Positions 35,661-43,922 of a stretch of 64,000 bases of DNA are shown in pieces. The notes beneath the pieces were generated by a model that ran no database searches, was not told the origin of the DNA, and saw nothing but the letters and a program-made list of their open reading frames with translations. The stretch is from JBJMQS01 sp045802605 (GTDB lineage Bacteria > Planctomycetota > Planctomycetia > Gemmatales > Gemmataceae), in NCBI GenBank assembly GCA_045802605.1, contig JBJMQS010000003.1, forward strand, positions 102,697-166,696. Direction: 5' to 3'. The first letter of the stretch is position 1, and the number at the start of each line of letters is the position of its first letter. Position numbers and translations under genes: made by a program.

Positions 35661-37082
35661 ATGAACATAAGATACCGGATGCCGGGCTGGGGAGGGTGCC
35701 TGCGGTTTGCATTCGTCGCAATCGCCGCGCATGTTAGCGCGGTCAACTGTTTGGGCCAGACGTTGAAGGAAAATCGAGAACCCGAAAAGACCGGTGTCGA
35801 GTTGATCGACTCGGCGGGCTTCCCCATCAAGCCCGATGATCCACCCTTGCAAAAGTTGCTCAAGGAACGCGTGAGGGCGGTTGTCAGAGAATGGCGGCTC
35901 CGCGAAGGTGAGTGGACAGCTGGAAGAGGTACGCTGTCAGTGTTCCTTGATTCAGGTCGGCGGGTTTTGGAATCACGATTGCCGCTCATCCATGCGCCAT
36001 CGGCTCGGATCGACACTCAGCGGCAGTATGTGCTCTGGGCACGAGAATTGGAGAGTCGGTGTACCAAGAGATTTGAAGCCGATCAAATGCGCCAAGCTGA
36101 TTTGGAACAGGTTCGCTTCGATCGGCTCGATGCGGAAGTTGCGCTCTTGAAATTAAGCGCCCCGTTGCCGGAAGGTATGACGCCGCCGGCGCTGCCTTAC
36201 CCCGCTCCAAAAGAGCCCGCTCCTAAAGAGATTGAGTCGAGGTCCGAGTATCCGTCTGTAGCCAAAGAATTTGCCGAGGCCAAGCTTTTCGCGATCGAAC
36301 CGAATGAGTTGGAACTACAACGTCATGTCAAGGAACGCGCGAATTGTGCGATTATCGAATTTCGAATGCGGAGTGACGATTTCTGGTCCGGTCGGGGTAT
36401 CCTCCATACCTGGCTCGACGCCGCGCGAAGAGCGCGCGATTGCCGAGCCGAATTGGCGAAGGATGACAACGAACGCGAGAAAATTCTCGATCAATACCAT
36501 TTGTGCATGAAGTCGATCACCGAAACTGAACAGTTCAAGGCAAATTCCGGATGCGCCGCCTGGTACTATGTTTGTGAAATTGTGACTGCTCAGCTTGGCG
36601 CGGAGATTGATTTGCTCCGCGTTCAGCGAGGCAGGCAAACAGGACAAAAACCAGCCGGGCCGTATCAAGCAGCTATGCTTTCTGACAAAAATGGGGAAGA
36701 AGACGCCCATATTCCAGAATTCTTGAAGTTGCCAGGCTTTGATGATTCCGCACTCAGATTGCACAGCTCATTGAGACAAAAAGCGAATTGGTCTCTCGAC
36801 GAGGTCATTGGGCGATTCAAAGAATATCGTGTAGGCCGAGGCACATTGGACATTCTTCTTGAAAGTGCCGCGCAGGCACGAAACGTGCGCGTCGAACTAA
36901 CTGACCGAGCCAGCGACCAGCTTGACGTCTTGACAAAGTACCGTGACCTCGTCGCCGAGATTGAAAAGCTCAACAGGGCACGATTCGATGTCGGGAGCTT
37001 ACGAGAGCAAGACCTACTGCAATCGACATACAAGCGTTTGAGTGCCGAGATTGATTTGTTGAAGACAAATGGCGGGAAGTAA
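35661..37082 (+). CDS. Hypothetical secreted protein with three helical repeats
   Basis: 473 residues, not recognised. ATG 35661 is chosen over the GTG at 35613 because it gives a proper signal peptide (LRFAFVAIAAHVSAVNCLG) right after a short basic start. The mature protein is three copies of a ~110-130-residue helical unit: a charged L..LLKERV-like helix, a W/F-x-x-GRGTL or GRGIL turn, a long helix with R....L, and an end of the form LDAEVALLKL, LGAEIDLLRV or LSAEIDLLKT. Such units recall the periplasmic helices of efflux proteins in planctomycetes, but no outer-membrane barrel is present. Function unknown. Confidence 0.72.
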   Translation: MNIRYRMPGWGGCLRFAFVAIAAHVSAVNCLGQTLKENREPEKTGVELIDSAGFPIKPDDPPLQKLLKERVRAVVREWRLREGEWTAGRGTLSVFLDSGRRVLESRLPLIHAPSARIDTQRQYVLWARELESRCTKRFEADQMRQADLEQVRFDRLDAEVALLKLSAPLPEGMTPPALPYPAPKEPAPKEIESRSEYPSVAKEFAEAKLFAIEPNELELQRHVKERANCAIIEFRMRSDDFWSGRGILHTWLDAARRARDCRAELAKDDNEREKILDQYHLCMKSITETEQFKANSGCAAWYYVCEIVTAQLGAEIDLLRVQRGRQTGQKPAGPYQAAMLSDKNGEEDAHIPEFLKLPGFDDSALRLHSSLRQKANWSLDEVIGRFKEYRVGRGTLDILLESAAQARNVRVELTDRASDQLDVLTKYRDLVAEIEKLNRARFDVGSLREQDLLQSTYKRLSAEIDLLKTNGGK

Positions 37083-37430
37083 CCAGGAAAAGCCAAGTGC
37101 CCCAATGCCAGCAACCCCTATCCGGCATTCTGGATGCGATCGGTGCATCAGGTCACTTGTTGCCGGAGTACCCCGACGCCACTCCTACCCCTCGCATGTC
37201 ACAGCCGCGCCACAATGTCGAGGATTTGTGAAGACGGCGTGTGAGGCGCTCGAATCAACCCAGTTCCAATCCCTACTCGTACATAGCACTATCAGGCGGG
37301 CTGGTTTCCTTTTCCCTCGCCGGCGCACGCGACTATTCCCCGTGAAGACGATTTCGGTGCCCGGCACAACGCGTTCGAGCAAGGCAAAGGGCGTATTTCC
37401 TCTATTCGGAGTTTTTGCCCCGTGGTTACG
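37083..37430. other. Intergenic region, no gene seen
   Basis: About 350 bp without credible coding sequence; it lies upstream of a dockerin relic and may contain decayed parts of the same gene. Confidence 0.4.
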
Positions 37431-37511
37431 GTGTTTGACTTTGATGCGAGTGGCGATGTGGATCAGACGGATTACTTGGCGTTTCGCGATCGAATTGGGA
37501 TGAGTCCGTGA
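37431..37511 (+). pseudogene. Relic of a dockerin-like C-terminus
   Basis: Twenty-six codons read VFDFDASGDVDQTDYLAF followed by RDRIGMSP and a stop, the same tail that ends the giant proteins at the left of the window and the partial gene at the right edge. No matching upstream module is found in this frame or its neighbours, so it is probably the remains of a deleted gene. The loop D-F-D-A-S-G-D-V-D is nearly canonical for calcium binding. Confidence 0.7.
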
Positions 37512-37569
37512 GGCGCTTAACTTCCGCGAGCTCTCTTTTCATCTGTTTTGAGCGCAGCGAAGAATTTGT

Positions 37570-37632
37570 TTTGTACTTCCCTGACGCGCGAGCGAAGGAA
37601 GACGCCTTCGCTCGCGCGTCAGGCTAGTACAA
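37570..37632. repeat. Long intergenic palindrome
   Basis: A perfect 19-bp stem (37580-37598 with 37605-37623, arms CCTGACGCGCGAGCGAAGG, loop AAGACG) is extended by a second paired block TTGTACT/AGTACAA after a 2-nt internal loop. It is more regular than needed for a terminator and has no gene directly upstream, so it is probably a dispersed palindromic repeat. Confidence 0.7.
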
Positions 37633-37689
37633 ATCCGGAGAAGTCTTACAGTTCGTTGCGGTTGATTGGAGACGTGCGTCGAGTTCTGC

Positions 37690-37790
37690 GTCCAGCCCAC
37701 CCTCCCCTACCCCTCCCTGGGAGGGAGGGGATAAATGCAACCCCTCACCCTAGCCCTCTCCCGCATGGGGAGAGGGGACCGGACGGCGGG
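37690..37790. repeat. GC-rich palindromic intergenic repeats
   Basis: Two hairpins in a row: CCCCTCCCTGGGAGGGAGGGG near 37712-37732, and CCCTCTCCCGCATGGGGAGAGGG near 37756-37778, followed by GGGGGAGGGGACC. The first is a relative of the palindrome inside the repeat at 16511-16602. Such elements are frequent in large bacterial genomes and often create false ORFs. Confidence 0.7.
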
Positions 37791-37919
37791 GGGAGGGGAC
37801 CGGAGAGTTGCGGGAGCGGTACATTTTCGCTGCGCCAGCGAGAATCGCTGCAAATGGCCTCGGGGCGGGTATCACACTTTTTCGTTGGCCCCGCTTGGGC
37901 CTGCAAAGTAGCGCATGAA

Positions 37920-37966
37920 AACGCAGAGGGCGCTCGAAACCAAGTGTTTCGATCGCCCTCTGCGTT
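37920..37966 (-). terminator. Hairpin terminator of the PEP-CTERM gene
   Basis: Arms of 21 nt (AACGCAGAGGGCG and beyond) pair with one mismatch around a 5-nt loop, and the minus-strand tail reads GCGTTTTC. It lies 17 bp past the stop of the minus-strand gene at 37983, fitting an intrinsic terminator. Confidence 0.75.
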
Positions 37967-37982
37967 CTTTTGCCGTCAGATA

Positions 37983-38816
37983 TTACTTCGTCTCCTTGCG
38001 TCGAAGGAGTCGGCTGCCGAGGCCGATTCCGGCGAAGCCGAGGAGTGCCATGGAAGTTGGCTCGGGCACGGGTTCGACGAAGGCTCGGAAGTTATCGACG
38101 GTGAGACTAGCGGCCGCGGTCGCCCCTCCCTGTCGCATGTAGATGGCGGAAATAGACGTGGCATCAGTTCCGACAAGCGTTGCATTGACGTAGGGCGTAT
38201 CGCCGGTGCCGTCTTCGGTCGTCGGGTCGATATAGATTGCGCCGGAATCGTTGGTGGTGCCCGCATTGATATCGTAGCGCACGAGCACGTGATAAGTCTG
38301 GTTGAAATTCAGCACGGTCGAACCATAAGTGACCAACGTGCCAGAACCGGTTCCCTCCGCCATGACGAAGCCGGCACCGCTCGCTTTTATGTAGGTCCGA
38401 GCATTGAAATTCGAAGCGCCACCGTCGCCAAAGTGGAGAGCATAATCACCGGTCGCTTGGGCAGCAGTGACCTTAATATCCGCATCGAAGTAAACGCTAC
38501 CACTGTTCACTGGGGCGAACGTGTGGCGAACATCTTGCCCGGACGACGTCATCGTAACAAAGCCGTTGGTCGCGGAATTCGAAACAGCGATGAGATTTGT
38601 GTTGCCGCTCGTGTTAATCCACCCATCTTGACCGACAGTGGTGCTGTCCGTCGCCGATGTCGGAGAAACCAAAACACCGTCCGTATAAGTCGGAGCGTTG
38701 AAATTCGCTGAGTACAAAACTACCATGGCGCTCGCGGAATGCGTCACGCCCATCGAAACGGCCAGGGCCAGAATAGCCGACACGGCGAAACGCCTTACCC
38801 AGGATGCATGGCTCAT
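37983..38816 (-). CDS. PEP-CTERM sorting domain protein
   Basis: 277 residues. Signal peptide at ~1-30 (ILALAVSMGVTHSASA). The middle is a ~200-residue beta-sandwich rich in Thr, Ser and Asn (VVLYSANFNAPTYTDG..., VYFDADIKVTAAQATGDYALHFGD). The C-terminus has the full sorting signal: VPEPTSMALLG, a transmembrane helix and a basic tail RLLRRK. In systems with exosortase such proteins are cut and attached to the envelope or matrix; no exosortase gene lies in this window. Single gene with its own terminator. Confidence 0.9.
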   Translation of the reverse strand: MSHASWVRRFAVSAILALAVSMGVTHSASAMVVLYSANFNAPTYTDGVLVSPTSATDSTTVGQDGWINTSGNTNLIAVSNSATNGFVTMTSSGQDVRHTFAPVNSGSVYFDADIKVTAAQATGDYALHFGDGGASNFNARTYIKASGAGFVMAEGTGSGTLVTYGSTVLNFNQTYHVLVRYDINAGTTNDSGAIYIDPTTEDGTGDTPYVNATLVGTDATSISAIYMRQGGATAAASLTVDNFRAFVEPVPEPTSMALLGFAGIGLGSRLLRRKETK

Positions 38817-39022
38817 CAGATAGATCCCATCAAATGGTGCGAGTCGTTCGTCGATAGCGGTATCCCGGGAGCAATGGAGTGCGAGCTATGCCAACGGGAT
38901 AGACCTGTTATAACCGACCCACTCCGCCAATTCAATAAGACCAACGCAGAATTTGCCTTAAATCCAAGCACAAATCGCATGCCGAGGACGCTCCTGAGCG
39001 GAAATTGTGCTCGAAATCGCGT

Positions 39023-39736
39023 TCAAGCCGGATATTCATCCGAGCCTTGGACCCAAATAAACGATTGCAGGTCGATCATATCCCGGGGGTGCAGATCGCG
39101 GTTGTCCTCGGCGACCTCGCGGGCAAACCGCAGCAACTTCTGGTAAGTCGCCCAGTCGGGGCGCGATTCGTAATCGAAATCGAAGCCATAGGCTTGAGCC
39201 GCCATGGTGGTGACACGCGGCTTGAGGAAGATGTGCTTACGCGGCTGCGCGATGAAGCCGAACACCGTAACGATTGGCCAGGTGAGCACGCGGGTTTGCT
39301 TGCGTGGGAGCGAAGCCACCACCTCGACCCACCGCTCGAACCGTTGCTTGTCCGAACCTGACCCGTGCAGAAAGTCGTAGAGGCCCTCCGCGAAAGCCTT
39401 GGCACCGGCGGGCGATTTTACCGCGTCGCGCAGGGCCATCTTCTCGAAGGAAAACAGCAAGTTTGTTCGCGACTCGATATTGATGGCGGCCGATGCGATC
39501 TCGGAGTATCGTTTGTTGCGCAAAAGCGTGCGGAATGCGGCTGGGTTGAGCACCTCTTGCCAACGGTCGTGAGCGGCCGCCTTGTAGTCGCGCTCCGAAT
39601 CGAGGTATTCTTGATCTTTGAAACCGCCAGGAAAGTACTGAAGGAACTTGCGCCGGCAGACACGTGCCGCGGTCGTGGATCGCGCGTTATTGGACTCGGG
39701 CAGCATTCGCAAAGATTGAGTGTTGAGTTTGACCAC
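39023..39736 (-). CDS. Conserved hypothetical protein
   Basis: 237 residues, not assigned to a named family. It is charged, soluble and mixed alpha, with a conserved-looking RKFLQYFPGGFKDQEYLDSERDYK segment at ~29-52 and an ending FDFDYESRPDWATYQKLLRFAREV. No signal peptide or membrane segment, so probably cytoplasmic. The start is uncertain: GTG 39736 or ATG 39706, neither with a strong ribosome binding site; homologues I can recall begin just before the RR(F/K)L segment. Codon use is like the neighbours. Confidence 0.7.
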   Translation of the reverse strand: MVKLNTQSLRMLPESNNARSTTAARVCRRKFLQYFPGGFKDQEYLDSERDYKAAAHDRWQEVLNPAAFRTLLRNKRYSEIASAAINIESRTNLLFSFEKMALRDAVKSPAGAKAFAEGLYDFLHGSGSDKQRFERWVEVVASLPRKQTRVLTWPIVTVFGFIAQPRKHIFLKPRVTTMAAQAYGFDFDYESRPDWATYQKLLRFAREVAEDNRDLHPRDMIDLQSFIWVQGSDEYPA

Positions 39737-39977
39737 GAGTGCGACCCCAGACTGGTTGTGAGAGAACGGGCGAAAGGGTCATTCAGACGAAAATGACCCT
39801 GCAATTTGGATGCGGAAAGTTGCGTTCGGATTCGTACTGTGAGGGAGTAAAAACCGCCAATTATTCATGAAAATGGCAGCATTGAGGATTCAAGCAGAAT
39901 TAGCCATACGATAATCGGGCACAGGTATGCCGTTTGCGATGAACCGGTGAGATTTCTTAACGCCGAAGGAGATAGCT

Positions 39978-40139
39978 ATGCCTCCTGCTGAACTACCCGA
40001 AGATCCTGACGAGGAGTTGGAAGACGAAGACGAAGACGAAGAGGATGATGACGACCTCGACGATGACGAACTAGACGACGACGAAGACGACGATGATGAT
40101 GACGACGAAGACGAGGAAGACGACACCGACCCTGTCTAA
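39978..40139 (+). CDS. 53-residue extremely acidic protein
   Basis: ATG at 39978 is preceded by GAAGGAGATAGCT, an excellent ribosome binding site with 6-7 nt spacing. The protein begins MPPAELPEDPDEELEDEDED and continues as nearly pure Asp/Glu with two Leu-containing breaks, ending DTDPV. A Rho-independent terminator follows 14 bp after the stop. Good translation and termination signals around a low-complexity ORF argue that it is expressed. It must be disordered and strongly negative: a metal or histone-like-protein buffer, or an inhibitor mimicking nucleic acid, are possibilities without direct support. The opposite strand reads as a poly-Ser frame, which is a shadow. Confidence 0.7.
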   Translation: MPPAELPEDPDEELEDEDEDEEDDDDLDDDELDDDEDDDDDDDEDEEDDTDPV

Positions 40140-40153
40140 TGGCTCGGTACTCA

Positions 40154-40184
40154 GGGCGATCCGCCAAAGGCGGGTCGCCCTTTT
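40154..40184 (+). terminator. Rho-independent terminator of the acidic protein gene
   Basis: GGGCGATCCGCC (40154-40165) and GGCGGGTCGCCC (40169-40180) pair over 12 positions with one G-T and a 3-nt loop, then TTTT. Confidence 0.85.
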
Positions 40185-40189
40185 GATTT

Positions 40190-40648
40190 CTATCGCGGCG
40201 TCTTGCCGCGCATCACCGCATTGACCACTTCATCGAGCTTCGCAAGAAATCGCGAGCGATCTTTGGGCTGCATCGGAGCGGGGCCGCCGGTGACCATTCC
40301 CGAGTCGCGCAATCCCTGCATCAAATCCCGCGTCGCCAACGCATTGCCGACTGACGTATCGGTCAACAGCCTGCCCTTGGTGTCGATGACCACCGCGCCC
40401 TGAGCGACGCACCGCGCGGCCAACGGCACGTCGGCCGTCACGGCAATGTCATTCGCTTTGATAGTAGTGGCGATGTAATCGTCGGCCGCGCCAAAGCCCG
40501 GCACGACGATCAGTTCAACCAAAGAATCAGCAGGCACACGAAGTGGATTGTTGGCGACCACGACCACGCGAATCCCGTATCGACTGGCGACCCGATAGAC
40601 CTCGGCTTTCACCGGGCACGCGTCGGCATCGACATAAATGATGGCCAT
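40190..40648 (-). CDS. YaiI/YqxD family protein (UPF0178, DUF188)
   Basis: 152 residues, family length. It opens with MAIIYVDADACPVKAEV, the family's acidic signature (D-A-D-A-C-P), followed by VVVVANNPLR, GFGAADDYI, and ADVPLAARCVAQGA with the conserved ITADIPLA-like block. The fold is PIN-like, so a nuclease role has been suggested for the family, but no substrate is known. Cytoplasmic. Convergent with the acidic protein gene; starts divergently from the ABC operon 150 bp away. Confidence 0.92.
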   Translation of the reverse strand: MAIIYVDADACPVKAEVYRVASRYGIRVVVVANNPLRVPADSLVELIVVPGFGAADDYIATTIKANDIAVTADVPLAARCVAQGAVVIDTKGRLLTDTSVGNALATRDLMQGLRDSGMVTGGPAPMQPKDRSRFLAKLDEVVNAVMRGKTPR

Positions 40649-40800
40649 ATGCTCGGCCTTTCGGGAAATCCCCGCGACTACTTATCTCATTTTGGCATGA
40701 AGTGACCTCTTATCCACTGCAAACGCAATACAGGCACGGACGCGGCGAATAACCTGAAGCCATACCGCGGATCGTGGCCGTTTTCGCGCCCGGAGCGACT

Positions 40801-41712
40801 ATGCTCTTCCGATTGCACGACATAACCAAGAGCTACGGCCCGATTCGCGCCCTCTCCAATCTTTCCGTCGATGTGTCCGCGGGCGCAGTCGGCCTGCTCG
40901 GCCCCAACGGGGCCGGCAAAACGACACTTATTCGCACGCTTCTGGGTCTCATCGAATTTGACAGCGGCACCGGCGAAGTCTTAGGCCTGGATGTTCGCAA
41001 GCGACAGCTCGACATTCGGCAAGCGGTGGGCTTCATGCCCGAGGATGAGTGCTTGTTTCCCTCGGTTCCGGGCGTGGAATTCGTCGCTTACGCCGGCGAG
41101 CTCTGCGGGATGAAGCGGGGCGACGCCATGCAGCGGTCGCACGAAGTGCTGAATTATGTCGGCTTGGACGAATCGCGCTATCGCCCCGTCGAGTCGTATT
41201 CCACTGGCATGAAGCAGCGAGTCAAGTTGGCGGCCGCGATCGTGCACGACCCTCAGTTGCTCATCCTCGACGAGCCAACCAACGGCATGGACCCCGCGGG
41301 CCGGCAGGAGATTATTGATCTCGCCCACGATCTCGCGCACGGCAAAGGCATGAGCCTGATTTTCTCAAGTCATTTGTTGCCCGATGTTGAAGCCGTCTGT
41401 GACGACGTTATCGTGTTGGGCCAAGGCAAACTCCTGGCGCAGGGCAACATCAAGGCCCTGAAGGCCGGCCACGAGGGCTCGTTCATTCTGCGGCTCAAAG
41501 GCGATGCGGCGCAGTTCATTGGTCAGTTGAACTCCGCGGGCTGCACGATCCAGAACCACGAGGATGGATTGCTGGTCCAACTCAAACGCGACGCGAAACC
41601 GGAGATGTTGTGGGAGCTTGCGGGTCGAACCGGTGTGCAGATTCGCCACTTGCGGCCGCAGCGCAGCTCGCTCGAAGAAGTGTTCCTCGAAGCGGTCGGT
41701 GATAAGGTTTAA
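40801..41712 (+). CDS. ABC transporter ATP-binding protein (first ATPase of operon)
   Basis: 303 residues. Walker A GPNGAGKTT at ~38-46, a Q-loop in GFMPEDECLFPSV, signature YSTGMKQRVKLAAA, Walker B LLILDEPTNGMDP and the H-loop SSHLLPDVE are all present. The C-terminal ~80 residues (GSFILRLKGDAAQFIGQLN...LEEVFLE) are the extension typical of CcmA/NatA-type exporters. A GTG 27 nt upstream is possible, but ATG 40801 has CGGAG at 5-nt spacing. It is the first of four genes: the permease starts 3 bp after its stop. Confidence 0.93.
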   Translation: MLFRLHDITKSYGPIRALSNLSVDVSAGAVGLLGPNGAGKTTLIRTLLGLIEFDSGTGEVLGLDVRKRQLDIRQAVGFMPEDECLFPSVPGVEFVAYAGELCGMKRGDAMQRSHEVLNYVGLDESRYRPVESYSTGMKQRVKLAAAIVHDPQLLILDEPTNGMDPAGRQEIIDLAHDLAHGKGMSLIFSSHLLPDVEAVCDDVIVLGQGKLLAQGNIKALKAGHEGSFILRLKGDAAQFIGQLNSAGCTIQNHEDGLLVQLKRDAKPEMLWELAGRTGVQIRHLRPQRSSLEEVFLEAVGDKV

Positions 41713-41715
41713 CCC

Positions 41716-42999
41716 ATGCCCATTTTCGATCAAGGCTATCAGCACTGGCAGGGGCCGCTCACGGCGTTTCGTTGGCGCTGGCTGGCCGTCGCGCGGCATG
41801 GCGTGCGAGCCACATTGAAAAGCAAAATCGTCCGAATCATGCTCTTGCTTGCATGGGTCCCGGCGCTCGCGCTGGTTGTGGTGCTGGCTCTGTGGGGCTT
41901 GCTCGAGCAGCAGGCGGAATCGGTCCTGACATTTTTGAAGCAGATCCTACCGCCGGACGTCATCGCCAAACCGCAAGAGTATCGGGCCGCGGTTTGGACG
42001 ATCGTTTACGACTATTTTTTCAAAACCGAACTGACCTGGACGATTTTTCTCGTGCTCGCAGTAGGCCCAAGCCTGATTAGCAAGGACCTGAGATTCAATG
42101 CGCTGCCGCTCTATTTCTCCCGGCCAATTCGCCGCCTCGATTACTTCTTGGGTAAGCTCGGCGTCATCGCCTTTTTCATCGCGGCCACGACGATCGCGCC
42201 GGCGCTGGTCGCCTATCTGTTCGGCATCGCCTTCAGCCTCGACCTGAGCGTGATCCGCGACACGCATCGTTTGCTCTGGGCCGGGCTGGCCTATGGGCTC
42301 GTCATAACTCTCTCGGCCGGGACGCTGATGCTGGCACTCTCGTCGCTGTCGCGGCGGTCGATCTACGTTGGCATTACGTGGGCCGGGTTTTGCTTCTTGA
42401 CCACGATGGTCAGCGGCATCCTGATCGGCCTTCAATTCCACGGCCATCAAAACGAGATCGTGCGCGCGGAGATGGAGATATGGCTGACCGACCATCCGCC
42501 GCCCGCGGGCATCGAGATGCACGGCATCTATCCGGAAGGGCGTCGCCGCCGGCGTGAGAGGGTCCCTGAGCCCGCGGAAAACCAAGCCGAGATCGATCGA
42601 TTCTACGACGAGTGGTCCAACGCGATTGGAAGTGCCTATGCGCTGTCGGGCGAAGAGCTTGCGAGGGACACGATGGCCAGCAGCAACTGGAGGCCCGCCG
42701 TCAGTTACACCAGCAATCTCAGTCGCATTGGCGATGCCCTATTCAATGTCGATCAAGCTTGGGTCACGATCGGCAAAACGATTGAACGGCCACGAGCCGC
42801 GATGGCTCCCGCGCTAGCCATTCACTCCCACGGCAATGTGCCGAAACAATTGCTCGGCCCGGCGAACGAACGGGCACTGGCGGATCGCATGGCATGGCAA
42901 TTCCCCTGGCAGTGGTCGGCCCTTATCCTCGCGGGGCTGTGGCTGCTGTCGATACTTGTGTTGTCGTCGCGTGTGAAATCCCTGGACCGACTCAAATGA
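41716..42999 (+). CDS. ABC transporter permease (first permease of operon)
   Basis: 427 residues of the ABC-2 type. Six hydrophobic segments: ~38-60, ~105-125, ~150-175, ~190-212, ~220-243 and a final one at ~400-420. A large soluble loop of about 150 residues (~250-395) between the last two segments is rich in Arg/Glu (GRRRRRERVPEPAENQAE). A conserved LISKDLRFNALPLYFSRPIRRLDYFLGK segment in the cytoplasmic loop is the ATPase coupling region of this family. Substrate unknown. Its stop overlaps the next ATPase start as ATGA. Confidence 0.88.
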   Translation: MPIFDQGYQHWQGPLTAFRWRWLAVARHGVRATLKSKIVRIMLLLAWVPALALVVVLALWGLLEQQAESVLTFLKQILPPDVIAKPQEYRAAVWTIVYDYFFKTELTWTIFLVLAVGPSLISKDLRFNALPLYFSRPIRRLDYFLGKLGVIAFFIAATTIAPALVAYLFGIAFSLDLSVIRDTHRLLWAGLAYGLVITLSAGTLMLALSSLSRRSIYVGITWAGFCFLTTMVSGILIGLQFHGHQNEIVRAEMEIWLTDHPPPAGIEMHGIYPEGRRRRRERVPEPAENQAEIDRFYDEWSNAIGSAYALSGEELARDTMASSNWRPAVSYTSNLSRIGDALFNVDQAWVTIGKTIERPRAAMAPALAIHSHGNVPKQLLGPANERALADRMAWQFPWQWSALILAGLWLLSILVLSSRVKSLDRLK

Positions 43000-43922
43000 A
43001 CGCCATCATTCAATTCGACGGCGTTTCCAAGTGGTACGGCAACGTCATCGGCCTGAACAAATTGACGCTGCAGATTCCGGCCGGCGTGACCGGCTTGCTC
43101 GGACCCAATAGGGCGGGCAAGTCAACGCTATTGCAACTGGCGACGGGCCAACTGCGGCCAAGCCAGGGCACGGTCAAAGTGTTTGACCAAATTGTCTGGG
43201 ACAATCCTGCGCTCAATCGGCAAATCGGCCTGTGTCCGGAGCAAGACACGTTTTACGAGTGGATGTCGGGCCTCGACTTCGTGCGCACTTGCGCACGCCT
43301 GAGTGGCCTCGCGCCTCGGCAGGCCCGTGACGCGGCGGTGCGGGCGCTGGCTCGCGTCGGCATGACCGAGCACATGAACCGGGCGATTCGCGGTTACTCC
43401 AAGGGCATGCGGCAACGCACGAAGTTGGCGCAGGCGTTCGTTCATGAGCCACGTGTGTTGTTCCTGGATGAACCATTGACGGGCACCGACCCCGTCGCCC
43501 GGCGCGACATTATCGAAGTCATTCGCCGTCTCGGAAATGAGGGTTGCAGCGTCGTCGTGTCGAGTCACGTCCTGCATGAAATCGAGGCACTGACGCAGAA
43601 CATCGTGCTGCTCCACCGCGGCAAGCTCGTGGCCGAGGGAAATATTCGCGACATCCGCGATCTCATCGACCGGCATCCGCACCGCATCGTGCTGGTGTGC
43701 GACAAGTACCGTGAACTGGCGGCCAAGCTTGCGGGCTTCGCCGATGTGAACGGGATCAAGTTCCTCGATCGCGAATCAAGCCTGATGGTGGAGACCGGCC
43801 AGCCCGACACCTTTTACGCCCGCCTGCCCAGCCTCGTCAGCGAAATCGGCTTGGCTCCGCGCGAGGTTTACTCGGAAGACGACAACTTGGAAGCGGTATT
43901 CAAATACTTGGTGGAACAATGA
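42996..43922 (+). CDS. ABC transporter ATP-binding protein (second ATPase), unusual Walker A
   Basis: 308 residues from the ATG that overlaps the permease stop (ATGA). An in-frame ATG lies further upstream, but it is inside the permease and gives an implausible N-terminus. Walker A reads GPNRAGKST: Arg replaces the usual Gly, though the G-x4-GKS/T frame is kept. Q-loop IGLCPEQDTFYEWM, signature YSKGMRQRTKLAQA, Walker B VLFLDEPLTGTDP and H-loop SSHVLHEIE are present. The C-terminal extension (RIVLVCDKYRELAAKLAGF) is unlike that of the first ATPase. It probably forms a heterodimeric or paired exporter with the other three genes. Confidence 0.92.
   Translation: MNAIIQFDGVSKWYGNVIGLNKLTLQIPAGVTGLLGPNRAGKSTLLQLATGQLRPSQGTVKVFDQIVWDNPALNRQIGLCPEQDTFYEWMSGLDFVRTCARLSGLAPRQARDAAVRALARVGMTEHMNRAIRGYSKGMRQRTKLAQAFVHEPRVLFLDEPLTGTDPVARRDIIEVIRRLGNEGCSVVVSSHVLHEIEALTQNIVLLHRGKLVAEGNIRDIRDLIDRHPHRIVLVCDKYRELAAKLAGFADVNGIKFLDRESSLMVETGQPDTFYARLPSLVSEIGLAPREVYSEDDNLEAVFKYLVEQ

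Noticed and set aside
39890..40126. Poly-serine minus-strand frame
   Set aside because: Shadow of the Asp/Glu codons of the acidic protein, which has the ribosome binding site and terminator on the plus strand.
42894..42995. Longer start for the second ABC ATPase
   Set aside because: The extra 34 residues overlap the permease in another frame; the ATGA overlap start gives the normal N-terminus.
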